From positions 1 to 46,617 of the IMG/VR virus record IMGVR_UViG_3300020179_000054: DNA of 46,617 nucleotides. One strand, given 5' to 3'. The position numbers and the translations under genes were made by a program. The DNA is from a virus. Shown one piece after another: positions 1 to 8,592 of the stretch; position 1 is the first letter of the stretch; each line of letters starts with the position of its first letter. The notes below the pieces were generated by a model that worked only from the letters and a program-made list of their open reading frames with translations, made no database searches and had not been told where the DNA came from.

Positions 1-330
1 GTAAACACAATTTGTAGGGGTAGAGCAATGTCTGCTGCTGCTCTTATTCTTTGTGCAGGAACCGGTATTCGTGCTGCTTCTCAATACAGCACAATCATGT
101 TCCATGAAATAAGTTCAGATATTTACGGTAAATCTTCTGATATGAAAGCCAATGTTCAACACATGGAAAAATTAGAAGAAATACTTTTGGAAATACTTAA
201 ATCAAATTCAAACAAAGAAAAAGATTTTTGGAAAAATGTAACAATTAAGGATTATTACATCACACCGAAAGATGCATTAGATATGGGTGTAATTGATGCA
301 ATAATTCCACCAAAACATAAGAGAGGTTGA
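1..330 (+). CDS. ClpP-like serine protease, C-terminal part (5' end outside window)
   Basis: The reading frame is open from base 1, so the gene begins upstream of the window. An ATG at 28 lies inside the conserved fold and is not a credible start. The sequence TICRGRAMSAAALILCAGT aligns with the ClpP nucleophile region (TICVGQAASMGAFLLAAGT). The catalytic Ser is at bases 31-33, the His in TIMFHEI at 103-105 and the Asp in IKDYYIT at 250-252, so the triad looks intact. The end, DALDMGVIDAII, matches the terminal ClpP helix and strand. ClpP-type (S14) peptidases are ATP-dependent protease cores in cells; in phages they can act as prohead maturation proteases. The gene is followed one base later by a small membrane protein and then the late sigma factor, so a virion-related role is plausible but not shown. 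Confidence 0.85.
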   Translation, partial: VNTICRGRAMSAAALILCAGTGIRAASQYSTIMFHEISSDIYGKSSDMKANVQHMEKLEEILLEILKSNSNKEKDFWKNVTIKDYYITPKDALDMGVIDAIIPPKHKRG

Positions 331-331
331 T

Positions 332-697
332 ATGATAATTGGAATAATTGTTTTATCCGTTTTATTAACGGCATCGGTATATGTGAATATAAACTTGTAT
401 AAAAAGTTTGATAAATTAGAAGAAATGGCAGAAGATAATGTTGATACGCTTTTAGAAAATGAAAGGTTCCTAACCGAATTAAAAAATAGAGTTTTATCAC
501 AACAATCTTATTTAAGACAATTAGATAGGATTGGTTCGTTTGAAGCTGATGATGAAACTGGATATTTTTTCAAAGAAATGAAAGATATTGTAAATGATAT
601 TGCAGTTTATTTTGGTGAAGCACCGTTGGATGACCAAAGAAGTTCTATTCTTGAAAAACCAAAATTTGATGCAAGATTTGAAAAGGATTATTTATGA
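332..697 (+). CDS. small membrane-anchored coiled-coil protein, unknown function
   Basis: A 121-residue protein starting at an ATG about seven bases after an AGAGG purine run. Residues 2-20 (starting MIIGIIVLSVLLTASVYVN) form one hydrophobic segment, likely an uncleaved N-terminal membrane anchor. Residues 25-65 are charged and heptad-like, suggesting a coiled coil, and the rest is acidic. It starts right after the ClpP-like gene and overlaps the sigma factor gene by four bases (ATGA), so it is almost certainly co-transcribed and translationally coupled. I recognise no enzymatic motif. Similar short anchored proteins occur beside sigma factor genes in marine T4-like phages, but I cannot assign a role. 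Confidence 0.75.
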   Translation: MIIGIIVLSVLLTASVYVNINLYKKFDKLEEMAEDNVDTLLENERFLTELKNRVLSQQSYLRQLDRIGSFEADDETGYFFKEMKDIVNDIAVYFGEAPLDDQRSSILEKPKFDARFEKDYL

Positions 698-1428
698 AAC
701 AAAAACGAAGTCCTAAAAAACCTAATATTTACTTTACACAAGAAACGGAAGATGCAATAGTATTGTATAATTCAATGGAAGATGATATACAAAGAAATAT
801 CATTTATACTAAAAAAATACATCCTGCATTTTACAAGTTAGCAGAAATTATGATACATCGTTTTAAGTTTTACAATTTTGATGTAGGACACGAAGATGTT
901 AAACATGAAGTCATATCTTTTCTTCACGAAAAAATACACAAATATAAAGCTGAAAACGGTAAAGCATTTTCATATTTTTCTATTGTTGCTAAGAACTATT
1001 TGATTGCCGAAAATAATAAAAACTATTATCATTTTAAGCGTAGTCAAGATATTGGTGCTATTGATTTGGAGAGAAATGTTGTAAATGAAAAAGTTAGACA
1101 TGATTTCATTGAAGAAAAAAGAGACTTTATAGATATATTTATTACAATAATTGAAAAAAATTTGGGGTTATTTTTCTCAAAACAACGTGATATTCAAGTT
1201 GCAGATACTATTTTATACCTATTTAAGACAAGAGATAACATAGAAAATTACAACAAGAAAGCAATATACATACTTGTTAGAGAAAGAACTGGTGTTAGTT
1301 CACAACATATAACAAGTGTAATAACAAAAATAAAACAAATATACTTTGTATTGTATAAAGAATACACGAATGGGATAAGAATTGATAAATTGACATGGTA
1401 TCAATTACAAAACATTATTAACAAATGA
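694..1428 (+). CDS. 55: gp55-like late-transcription sigma factor
   Basis: A 244-residue protein resembling T4 gp55, the small sigma-70-family factor that directs host RNA polymerase to late promoters. Residues about 45-115 carry the gp55/sigma region 2 pattern: a helix ending in MIHRFKFYNFDVGHEDVKHE, then FLHEKIHKYKAENGKAFSYF and a basic helix NKNYYHFKRSQD, matching the T4 order of helix, RFNFSGY, and the segment following it. The C-terminal part (about 170-244) is basic and helical and longer than in T4 gp55, which has 185 residues. The start overlaps the preceding stop. Its presence implies dedicated late promoters; candidate -33-less sites are listed before the fibre genes. The assignment rests on motif recognition and was not checked by a database search. 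Confidence 0.72.
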   Translation: MKQKRSPKKPNIYFTQETEDAIVLYNSMEDDIQRNIIYTKKIHPAFYKLAEIMIHRFKFYNFDVGHEDVKHEVISFLHEKIHKYKAENGKAFSYFSIVAKNYLIAENNKNYYHFKRSQDIGAIDLERNVVNEKVRHDFIEEKRDFIDIFITIIEKNLGLFFSKQRDIQVADTILYLFKTRDNIENYNKKAIYILVRERTGVSSQHITSVITKIKQIYFVLYKEYTNGIRIDKLTWYQLQNIINK

Positions 1429-1441
1429 GATATTTATTTAT

Positions 1442-1822
1442 ATGAACTTTGATCAAGAACTTTTTGGAAATAAAAAATTTTCTGATTTGTTAAAAGACAT
1501 ATATGATAATCAGAAGAAAAAAGACCGTCAGATAAACCTTCTTATTGCTGACTTAAAACCTATGTTGAACAACATAAGTGATGCTGCTATTTTAGTACCA
1601 GCAATTAAGGACTTCATGGAAGTAGGTGTAAAGAATGATGAACACTTGGTAAAATTGGCAGCAGTTATACAACGTGCTATGACAAACAAGGGAGATGAAA
1701 CGTCTTCATTTTTAACAGACGAAGAAAAAGAAGCTTTATTAAAAAGCATAGAAGAAATTAAAGAAGAACAAAAGGAAGAAAACATTGGCAGTTCTGTTCA
1801 ATACCCAAAAACTGATACTTGA
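1442..1822 (+). CDS. small acidic helical protein, unknown function
   Basis: A 126-residue protein, predicted mostly helical with no membrane segment. The N-terminus has FGNKKFSDLLKDIYDNQKKK, the middle is a hydrophobic helix pair, and the C-terminus is strongly acidic and Glu/Lys-rich (about residues 88-115). It lies between the sigma factor and the hub gene, and its last 38 bases overlap the start of the hub gene in another frame. No clear Shine-Dalgarno sequence precedes the ATG, and the leader is AT-only. Genes of this size and place are common in marine T4-like phages, so a structural or assembly role is possible, but no function can be assigned. Confidence 0.7.
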   Translation: MNFDQELFGNKKFSDLLKDIYDNQKKKDRQINLLIADLKPMLNNISDAAILVPAIKDFMEVGVKNDEHLVKLAAVIQRAMTNKGDETSSFLTDEEKEALLKSIEEIKEEQKEENIGSSVQYPKTDT

Positions 1823-3233
1823 TGGAAATGAATATGAGTATTTTCCTGCGGAAGTTAAGGACGTAGATTATACCGATCGTGATCCTCAAAGGTTGTATAA
1901 AATTAAATGTACCTTAATAGGAGCATTTGGATCTATGGCAAATGGTGCATTGATGGAAGCAAGACCACTTAATTCTAATATAAAACATTTGCCTATAATA
2001 GGTGAAGTAGTTTTAATAACAAAATCAACAGGTGCATATGCAAACGCAATATCACCTTCACAAGATTATTACTACACGGCACCCATATCAATTCAAAGCC
2101 ATGTTCATCATAACGGTGTTCCTGGAGTAACAAAAATTCCAATAAGTTTGAGACAAAGAGTAAATTCAAAAGAAAATAGAGATAATGCAACTGATGGTAT
2201 AACAAATACACCAAAAGATAGATTACAAACGGGCGAAGAAATTGATCCCTTTTTTCCAGAAAGAACAGACGTTTATCCAATACAACCATATCCTGGCGAT
2301 ATAATTTTTGAAGGAAGATGGGGACAATCTATAAGATTTGGATCTACTATTGATACAAGAAATATTTTCAATGTATATCCTCTTTGGTCTGCAGGACAAG
2401 GTGCATCTGGAAACCCAATAACTATAATTTCAAACGGTACTAATCCTTCACCAAAAGGAATGAATAGTTTTACAATAGAAAATCCAGATAAAGATGATTC
2501 GTCAATATGGCTAACATCGGGACAATCCGTAAGGTTTAACCCTGCATCAAGAACATACCCATCCATTCGTTCTAAAAAAATAAATTCATATAGAAATACA
2601 CAATATGCTGGAAATCAGATATTACTTGCATCCGAAAGAATAATTTTAAATGCAAGAGAAAATGAAATTATTGGATTTTCAAAAAGAGGAGTTGGGTTTT
2701 CATCTGAAGGATCAATATCCCTTGATGGTAAAAATTTTGTAGAAGCTGAAGCAAAAAGAATACATTTGGGAGTAAATGCTGTTTCACCTGCTTTATTGGG
2801 TGATAAAACAATGGTTTGGTTGAATCAATTATGTACATTATTAACAGATTTAATAGATACTATTGTTAATGCAACATATCCAACGGCACTTGGACCAACA
2901 ACTGGACCACCACTCAATATGTCTAAATTTCTAAGCATATCTTCAGAAGTTGATACAATAAAAGATAAAATAGATACATTAAAAAGTAATCTTGTTTTCT
3001 TAAATGAAAACTCAGGTGGTCCAAGTGAAGAAGCTCAATCGGGTGCAAGAAGAAATGAACAAGTTGGAACATATGAATCATATGATGGTGAAATGGCTCC
3101 AACAGATACCGATACTGAAGAAACAAATGAATGGGGAGAAAGAAAAGAATTAACTCCTGAAGATGAATACCTTGCTAAAAATGACGATGCAATTTTAGGT
3201 GATGATGAAGTTGAAGATAATATTGTTCCATAA
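1785..3233 (+). CDS. 5: gp5-like baseplate hub/spike protein (OB-fold, no lysozyme domain)
   Basis: A 482-residue protein. The start is TTG at 1785, preceded by AAAGGAAG at a suitable distance; the first in-frame ATG is well inside the conserved domain. Residues about 20-130 look like the gp5/VgrG OB-fold (RLYKIKCTLIGAFGSM, then LPIIGEVVLITKS). The segment GDIIFEGRWGQSIRFGST (about 171-188) is typical of the hub proteins of marine T4-like phages. Residues about 275-330 (LLASERIILNARENEIIGFS onward) resemble a short-strand beta-helix spike. The T4 gp5 lysozyme domain is absent; the following gene may supply a hydrolase instead. The C-terminus (410-482) is acidic and low-complexity. It overlaps the upstream gene by 38 bases. 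Confidence 0.75.
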   Translation: MAVLFNTQKLILDGNEYEYFPAEVKDVDYTDRDPQRLYKIKCTLIGAFGSMANGALMEARPLNSNIKHLPIIGEVVLITKSTGAYANAISPSQDYYYTAPISIQSHVHHNGVPGVTKIPISLRQRVNSKENRDNATDGITNTPKDRLQTGEEIDPFFPERTDVYPIQPYPGDIIFEGRWGQSIRFGSTIDTRNIFNVYPLWSAGQGASGNPITIISNGTNPSPKGMNSFTIENPDKDDSSIWLTSGQSVRFNPASRTYPSIRSKKINSYRNTQYAGNQILLASERIILNARENEIIGFSKRGVGFSSEGSISLDGKNFVEAEAKRIHLGVNAVSPALLGDKTMVWLNQLCTLLTDLIDTIVNATYPTALGPTTGPPLNMSKFLSISSEVDTIKDKIDTLKSNLVFLNENSGGPSEEAQSGARRNEQVGTYESYDGEMAPTDTDTEETNEWGERKELTPEDEYLAKNDDAILGDDEVEDNIVP

Positions 3234-3244
3234 TAGGATATGTA

Positions 3245-6200
3245 ATGGCTGGTATAGATGACATAGAACGTGAAGAAACTCCACAAGAAACATTAACTCG
3301 ATTAATACGTGAAGGTAGATCATTAACTAGTGCCGATAGAGTGCGTATTTTAACTGGCAAATGGCAAGATTCAAATAATACTTCACCTGCTCCACAAACA
3401 ACTGAATCATCAACTGGTAATGTATCAACACTTGCTAATTCAGATCCAACTAATCCAAATACTAGTAATAATTTATCAGGTATGGACACTACTCCACCCC
3501 CACAAAGACCTGTAGATCCTCCTGTTGATCAAACATCGTATTTATATTATGATATTTGGTTAAAAAAAGGTATATCGCCGTATGAAGATTTAACACCACA
3601 TAAACCAAAAATGTATTATACAAATGAAGGTGCATTAATTGCTAGTTTACCAAGAGATGAACAATTAGATGAAAACGCAGTAAGACATCGTTATAGATTT
3701 TGTAGATGTGAAGGTGATCCAGATAATGTTGCTGAAATTAGAGCAAATGCAAGAATGGGTTTTGCTCCAAGAGGTGGATCGGATAGAGCCCGAGTAATAC
3801 GAGAAGCGGGATATTATGTAAAATTTCCCGAAAATGCAGATCCTAACAATCCTAATTCTTCATATGCTCCTGATTTTACTGAACCACTATGGATATTGAA
3901 TCAAAGGAATGAAGTTCAATATATTGGTGATGATAAATGTCCTGAAGGTAGAAAAAGATACACTGCAGATAATGTTCAACTGGGAAAAGAAGATAATATT
4001 ACTGAACCTATACCTGATCCAAAACCAGAAGATAAAAAAGATACTATTACTTATGAAAAAGTTGAAATTCAAAGAATTGAATTAAAAGGTGCAGATGTTT
4101 TTTTAAATGGAGCGAAAGGACCAAAAATAGAAAGTATAAAATATCCACCCATAATAATTGATAGTATAACTATACCGAGTGGATCAGAAGGTAAAGTTAC
4201 ATTACCTGATCTTGAAATAATAAAAGAACCATTTATTGTTGAACCTCAATCAATTTCTGGTGATCCACCAAAAGAAATTATAGATGATGTTAGGATAGAA
4301 CCAATGAAATTTATTGGTGATGAATTTATTAAAATAAAGGATAATTTACCAATAACTTTTAGATCAGTAACAATGCCTGCCGTAATAATAGATTCATTGG
4401 AATTTCCAAAACCATTGCCTGAAAATGCTCAACTTCCACCAATTGTAGCATCAGATGAAGTAATATATTTACCTGAAAAAGAATATTCATTTGCAGATTT
4501 TCAACCAAGTGAAATCACAACAAGTGATAGTAACGCAGATGTTAAAGGTGAAACTATTTTATTAAAGAATGTAGAGTTAAAAGTTCCAATTAAAGATAAA
4601 ACAACTTCATTAAAATTTTGGAAAGTAATGGTTGATAAACCAGAAATAAAACTTGAAGACGAAAAAAATGAACAGTTAATAGTAAAAATTCCAAATGTAA
4701 TGATACCAATATCACCAAAACCAACGCAAAATGTTGAAAAGTTGATAACATCAAAATTATTATTAAACCATAATTTAATAAAATATGTACCAGATGAACC
4801 ACAACCAACGGAAAAATTAAAGGATAAATATATTATTTATACAATGACAGGAAAAACTGTGCCACCAGTTGGTGATGTTTACTTTGATGATGATGATGGA
4901 TCTACTATCTATTATGGTGTAAACCAACCATATAGAGATAAAACTCCCGTAAAAAATGAGTTTGAATACTGTAAATGTAGTGGAGATACCGGTGAAACAT
5001 CATATCAAAGAGCCAATGCTAGATTGGGTATATTGCAAGGTGGTTCATTGAATAAAAAATACTTTAAAAGAACAGATAGAGATGTAATAGCTGGAACCAT
5101 TGGAGTATACATAGGCGATGACAAGTGTCCTGAAGGCGAATCAGAATTAACAAATGCACAAAATCCAGATAATACAACTACTCTTATTCCAGATAAAGAA
5201 GAAGTAATAAATATATCAGACATTACCTTGGATTTAAAAGATATTGTATCAAAAAATTTTGAAAAATTTGACAATCTTCCACAAGAATCAATAGATAGAT
5301 TACCAAAAATAACAATTAACAATATTGAAATTCCTATTATATTAGAAAATGGTGGAACAGCTCAAAAAGATGCAGAAAAAATACCTGTACCATTTGAAAA
5401 ATTAGAAAAAAAAGAAGTAGTAAGTGAAAATAACATAATTGTTCAAGAAGAACCACCAAAACCAAAGGAACAAATAACAGTTCCTCCGCCAAAAGCACAA
5501 GATAATATTGGTGGTAAAGGAAAAGGTGAAAAAAATGGAAAAGGTGATCGTAAAGGAAAAGGTAAAGAGAAAAAAGAAAAACCAAAAAAGAAAGGTGGGA
5601 AGGATAAACTTCAAAAAGCACTAGAAGCTGAAGCAAAAAAGGCCTGGTATAATACACTTCCTGTTACAGATATAGGAGCTGGAGAAGCTGCTATTAATAT
5701 ATCAAAAGGTAGAGATATTCCAAAAGCGCCAGGAAACGGAATGCCCAAGGATTTTGTTGGAAAAGGTGTGTTGCAAGGTGTTGGTCATTCCAGACGGTGG
5801 CATAATACTAACACTTTTGCCGATTGGCAATGGCTTTGGCCTATGAGTTCAAAATTCAATCCAGGTCCTCCTAATGGTCCAGCTGAAACTTGGGTAGCAG
5901 GTAACAGCAGACCGTCTGATTCTGGAGGTCCTTGGTGGGAGTATTTATCAAATTGGAATCGTAACGAACCTGCATATGGATCTACGGGAAATGTGGGCGG
6001 TGAATGGACCGGTGGTGATGTTACAGTATTCTTTGATAGAATTGGTAGATTTATCATGTTTGATGAACAATACGCTCCTTTTAGCATGAAAAGATATAAT
6101 CAGAGCCTCAAAAAAATGCAATTATCAGAGAGTGATGTAAAGGGTAATCCAAAATTGGGGAAAGTTGATGATTGGGTAAAACCACCAATTAATTATACAT

Positions 6201-7621
6201 ACCGAATTTGGAGAACTGGAATCAATCAAGGTAATATTACCTTTAACAACCAAGAAGATATGTTTGGTGAATGGCAGTACAGCCGTTCTGCGCTTCCAGG
6301 AACACAATATCCATATGGTTTTAGACATCCATATATGGTTGCCGGTAAAGGTTTAATACGTCAATATATTCCAAGAGCATTTAATGCTGATTGGAATACA
6401 CTCCTTAGCAAGTTTAGACTTTCTAAAAAAGTTGATCCAGAATATGTTGATCCTAATGCTAAACCGCTTGATAATACAAATTTAAATAATAAAAACAAAA
6501 AAAACAAAGACACAAAACCAATACCAGAATACGGAGGACCATTACCACTAGATTACAAATGTTCTTTATTGGATGTTGGTATAATTATGAATTTTTTTCA
6601 ATCTGGATATGTAAATAGATATAAATTACCAGGAAGCGGTAATTTTCCACCACTTGCATCATCGGGAACAGAACACCATTTAATGATGGTGCACACCGTT
6701 ACACCAGATTGGGTTAAAGGTAGAATCAGAATTGATCCAATGGTTGGAACATTTAATAGAAAATCAAGGATAAATTTAAACTGGGCTCACGAACCACATT
6801 GGTGTGGAATATCTACTGATTTCTTTTTAAGAAAAGGTGGTTTTGATAGACAAGGTACAACAAGTGTTAAATCAAATGAATCGGCACTAATAAATGGTGG
6901 TTTTCCATTAAATAGACCACGATTGGAAGAAACGATAGAAGAAACTTGGCAATCAAGTAAATGGGAATTATTAGGTGGAGTTGGTACTACTATACGAGAA
7001 GTATATCGAAGGGCATACGTAAAACATGGTAGAGAAAATTTTGAACACCCAATAACACCCGAATATTTAAATGAATACAAAGATAAAATAAATTCAATTT
7101 GGTTTATTGAAAATATACACTTTCAAAAAGATGGAAAAGGACAAAGTGGTAAATTAACACAACTTGGTTATGATTTAATAAGAAAAGTATTAAATCCTGA
7201 TATAATAGATTGGCCTGCAGCAACAATATCTCATACAGGCCATGTTGAGTCTGTTGCGGGCATGGATGTGGATGGTGAGGTAATGCGATTAGGTGGAAAT
7301 ACGAGTACAGATGGTAAAAGAGGAACTTCAAATAACACCATGGGTTTATTTTTAACCAACCTAGCAGATTTTTCAGGATATCCACCATCTGCAGATAGAG
7401 GTGGTTTTGTTGTAATTGGAAGACCAGAAGGATATAAGAATGACCACGTAATAAAAGCAAGAACTAAAGCTGGTATTGCTGCACCTTGGATAATAACTCC
7501 AGTTATGCAAACCTATTTTGATTTTGTTGAATTAAATCCTGATCCAGAATATCCAGTTTACAATACTTATTGGCAAAGAATCAACACTATAAATACTGTT
7601 TTTCAATCAAAAAACCTTTGA
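3245..7621 (+). CDS. giant hub-associated structural protein with C-terminal candidate cysteine peptidoglycan hydrolase
   Basis: A 1458-residue protein. Residues 1-100 are Pro/Thr/Asn-rich. Two related cysteine modules occur: CRCEGD at 153 followed by RANARMG and YIGDDKCPEG, and CKCSGD at 576 followed by RANARLG and YIGDDKCPEG. Between them lies a long beta-rich stretch of repeating I-P-x-I segments. Residues about 755-798 are a Lys/Gly-rich linker. The C-terminal half is Trp- and aromatic-rich. Near its end, HWCGISTDFFLRKGG (Cys1187), HTGHVESVAG (His1333) and RLGGNTS (Asn1352) follow the order of CHAP/NlpC-P60 cysteine amidases (WC..., GHV, GNTS), although the Cys-His spacing is unusually long. 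It follows the lysozyme-less gp5-like gene directly, so it may be the cell-wall-degrading component of the tail tip. The enzyme call is inference; the structural context is firm. Confidence 0.65.
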   Translation: MAGIDDIEREETPQETLTRLIREGRSLTSADRVRILTGKWQDSNNTSPAPQTTESSTGNVSTLANSDPTNPNTSNNLSGMDTTPPPQRPVDPPVDQTSYLYYDIWLKKGISPYEDLTPHKPKMYYTNEGALIASLPRDEQLDENAVRHRYRFCRCEGDPDNVAEIRANARMGFAPRGGSDRARVIREAGYYVKFPENADPNNPNSSYAPDFTEPLWILNQRNEVQYIGDDKCPEGRKRYTADNVQLGKEDNITEPIPDPKPEDKKDTITYEKVEIQRIELKGADVFLNGAKGPKIESIKYPPIIIDSITIPSGSEGKVTLPDLEIIKEPFIVEPQSISGDPPKEIIDDVRIEPMKFIGDEFIKIKDNLPITFRSVTMPAVIIDSLEFPKPLPENAQLPPIVASDEVIYLPEKEYSFADFQPSEITTSDSNADVKGETILLKNVELKVPIKDKTTSLKFWKVMVDKPEIKLEDEKNEQLIVKIPNVMIPISPKPTQNVEKLITSKLLLNHNLIKYVPDEPQPTEKLKDKYIIYTMTGKTVPPVGDVYFDDDDGSTIYYGVNQPYRDKTPVKNEFEYCKCSGDTGETSYQRANARLGILQGGSLNKKYFKRTDRDVIAGTIGVYIGDDKCPEGESELTNAQNPDNTTTLIPDKEEVINISDITLDLKDIVSKNFEKFDNLPQESIDRLPKITINNIEIPIILENGGTAQKDAEKIPVPFEKLEKKEVVSENNIIVQEEPPKPKEQITVPPPKAQDNIGGKGKGEKNGKGDRKGKGKEKKEKPKKKGGKDKLQKALEAEAKKAWYNTLPVTDIGAGEAAINISKGRDIPKAPGNGMPKDFVGKGVLQGVGHSRRWHNTNTFADWQWLWPMSSKFNPGPPNGPAETWVAGNSRPSDSGGPWWEYLSNWNRNEPAYGSTGNVGGEWTGGDVTVFFDRIGRFIMFDEQYAPFSMKRYNQSLKKMQLSESDVKGNPKLGKVDDWVKPPINYTYRIWRTGINQGNITFNNQEDMFGEWQYSRSALPGTQYPYGFRHPYMVAGKGLIRQYIPRAFNADWNTLLSKFRLSKKVDPEYVDPNAKPLDNTNLNNKNKKNKDTKPIPEYGGPLPLDYKCSLLDVGIIMNFFQSGYVNRYKLPGSGNFPPLASSGTEHHLMMVHTVTPDWVKGRIRIDPMVGTFNRKSRINLNWAHEPHWCGISTDFFLRKGGFDRQGTTSVKSNESALINGGFPLNRPRLEETIEETWQSSKWELLGGVGTTIREVYRRAYVKHGRENFEHPITPEYLNEYKDKINSIWFIENIHFQKDGKGQSGKLTQLGYDLIRKVLNPDIIDWPAATISHTGHVESVAGMDVDGEVMRLGGNTSTDGKRGTSNNTMGLFLTNLADFSGYPPSADRGGFVVIGRPEGYKNDHVIKARTKAGIAAPWIITPVMQTYFDFVELNPDPEYPVYNTYWQRINTINTVFQSKNL

Positions 7622-7629
7622 GGTATATC

Positions 7630-8058
7630 GTGGATACAAAAAAATTTTTACAAGAAATACGGTCAATAATAAGAGAAGAAATAGATTATGCACTTGATAA
7701 AAAATTGTCCCAAAAACAATCAAAAAAGGATGAAGTTTCTACTCTTAAACACGGAATGACAATATACAAAGAACAACATAATCCAAAAAAAGTTGTTAAA
7801 CCAAAAACACAAAAAACTGAATTTGGTTCTATACAAGAACTTCTTGCAGAAACAAGAAGAAGTTTACAAGAAAGTTCTGATATGGAAAATGAATTTAATT
7901 TTACTGCGGACATGGCAGAAGGATTTGGGTATGAAAGAAACGGTGCTGCAATACCACAAGGTTTTTCACAACAAGAAATTCCAAACGAAGTTATGTCTGC
8001 ATTAACAAGAGATTATTCTGATCTTATGAAAAAAATTGATGAAAAAAAAGGGAGATAA
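7630..8058 (+). CDS. small helical protein before gp25, likely baseplate-associated
   Basis: I place the start at GTG 7630 because GAGG at 7620-7623 lies six bases upstream. An in-frame TTG at 7570 would extend the protein 20 residues but would overlap the preceding gene by 52 bases with no ribosome site. The resulting protein has 142 residues: a charged N-terminal helix (DTKKFLQEIRSIIREEIDYA), a basic middle, and an acidic C-terminal region with NEVMSALTRDYSDLMKKI. No known domain is recognised. It sits three bases before gp25, a position often held by short conserved proteins in marine T4-like phages, so a baseplate accessory role is likely. Confidence 0.75.
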   Translation: MDTKKFLQEIRSIIREEIDYALDKKLSQKQSKKDEVSTLKHGMTIYKEQHNPKKVVKPKTQKTEFGSIQELLAETRRSLQESSDMENEFNFTADMAEGFGYERNGAAIPQGFSQQEIPNEVMSALTRDYSDLMKKIDEKKGR

Positions 8059-8061
8059 AAA

Positions 8062-8592
8062 ATGGCAATGATTAATTTTACAAGAAGGCCAAGTGGTGGT
8101 ATTGGTGATTTACAATATATTAAAAATGAAAAAAAAATAAACAACCCAATTGGCGTAACATATCCGTTTAACAATAATAATGGAATATTTTACAAATCTT
8201 ATACAAATTATGAACAAGTATTAACTAACTTAAAAATGTTATTATTGACAACAAAAGGTGAACGTTATTTACAACCAGAATTTGGCACAGATTTAAAACG
8301 TTTACTTTTTGAAAACATTGCAAATGAAGAAGAATTTAAGGAAAAAATTACTGGTACAATAACGTCTGCAATAAGCCGTTGGTTATTTTATTTAAATGTA
8401 ATAAAATGTAAAGTTAATTTTAATCTTGACGAAAGTGGTGATATAAAAGATGCTGCTAATACTATTAATATAGAATTGGAGGTAAATATAGTTGGAACAC
8501 CTATAAATCTACCGATTCGTATATTTATTTCTGATACCGGTGCTTTAAGGTTAGAAAGTGCAATTTATCCAAATACGAAGAGTAGTTACTAA
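8062..8592 (+). CDS. 25: gp25-like baseplate wedge subunit
   Basis: A 176-residue protein of the gp25/gpW family. The hallmark is KMLLLTTKGERYLQPEFG (about residues 58-75), corresponding to the family's N-R-K-G-E-R-x-x-x-P-x-F-G core, followed by LKRLLFENI. T4 gp25 (132 residues) forms the wedge core and contacts the sheath initiator region; this version has a longer N-terminus. The start is preceded by AAAGGGAG in the previous gene's end, and its last base overlaps the ATG of the gp6-like gene (TAATG). Gene order gp25-gp6 matches other T4-like phages, which supports the assignment. Confidence 0.9.
   Translation: MAMINFTRRPSGGIGDLQYIKNEKKINNPIGVTYPFNNNNGIFYKSYTNYEQVLTNLKMLLLTTKGERYLQPEFGTDLKRLLFENIANEEEFKEKITGTITSAISRWLFYLNVIKCKVNFNLDESGDIKDAANTINIELEVNIVGTPINLPIRIFISDTGALRLESAIYPNTKSSY

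Noticed and set aside
28-330. Independent 100-residue gene starting at ATG 28
   Set aside because: The codons before it (TICRGRA) continue the ClpP homology, so the ATG is internal to a gene cut by the window edge.
1430-1438. ATATTTATT as a promoter for the 1442 gene
   Set aside because: It ends only three bases before the start codon, so a transcript from it would begin inside the gene.
7570-7629. TTG 7570 as start of the gene before gp25
   Set aside because: It would overlap the preceding gene by 52 bases without a ribosome site, while GTG 7630 has GAGG at good spacing.
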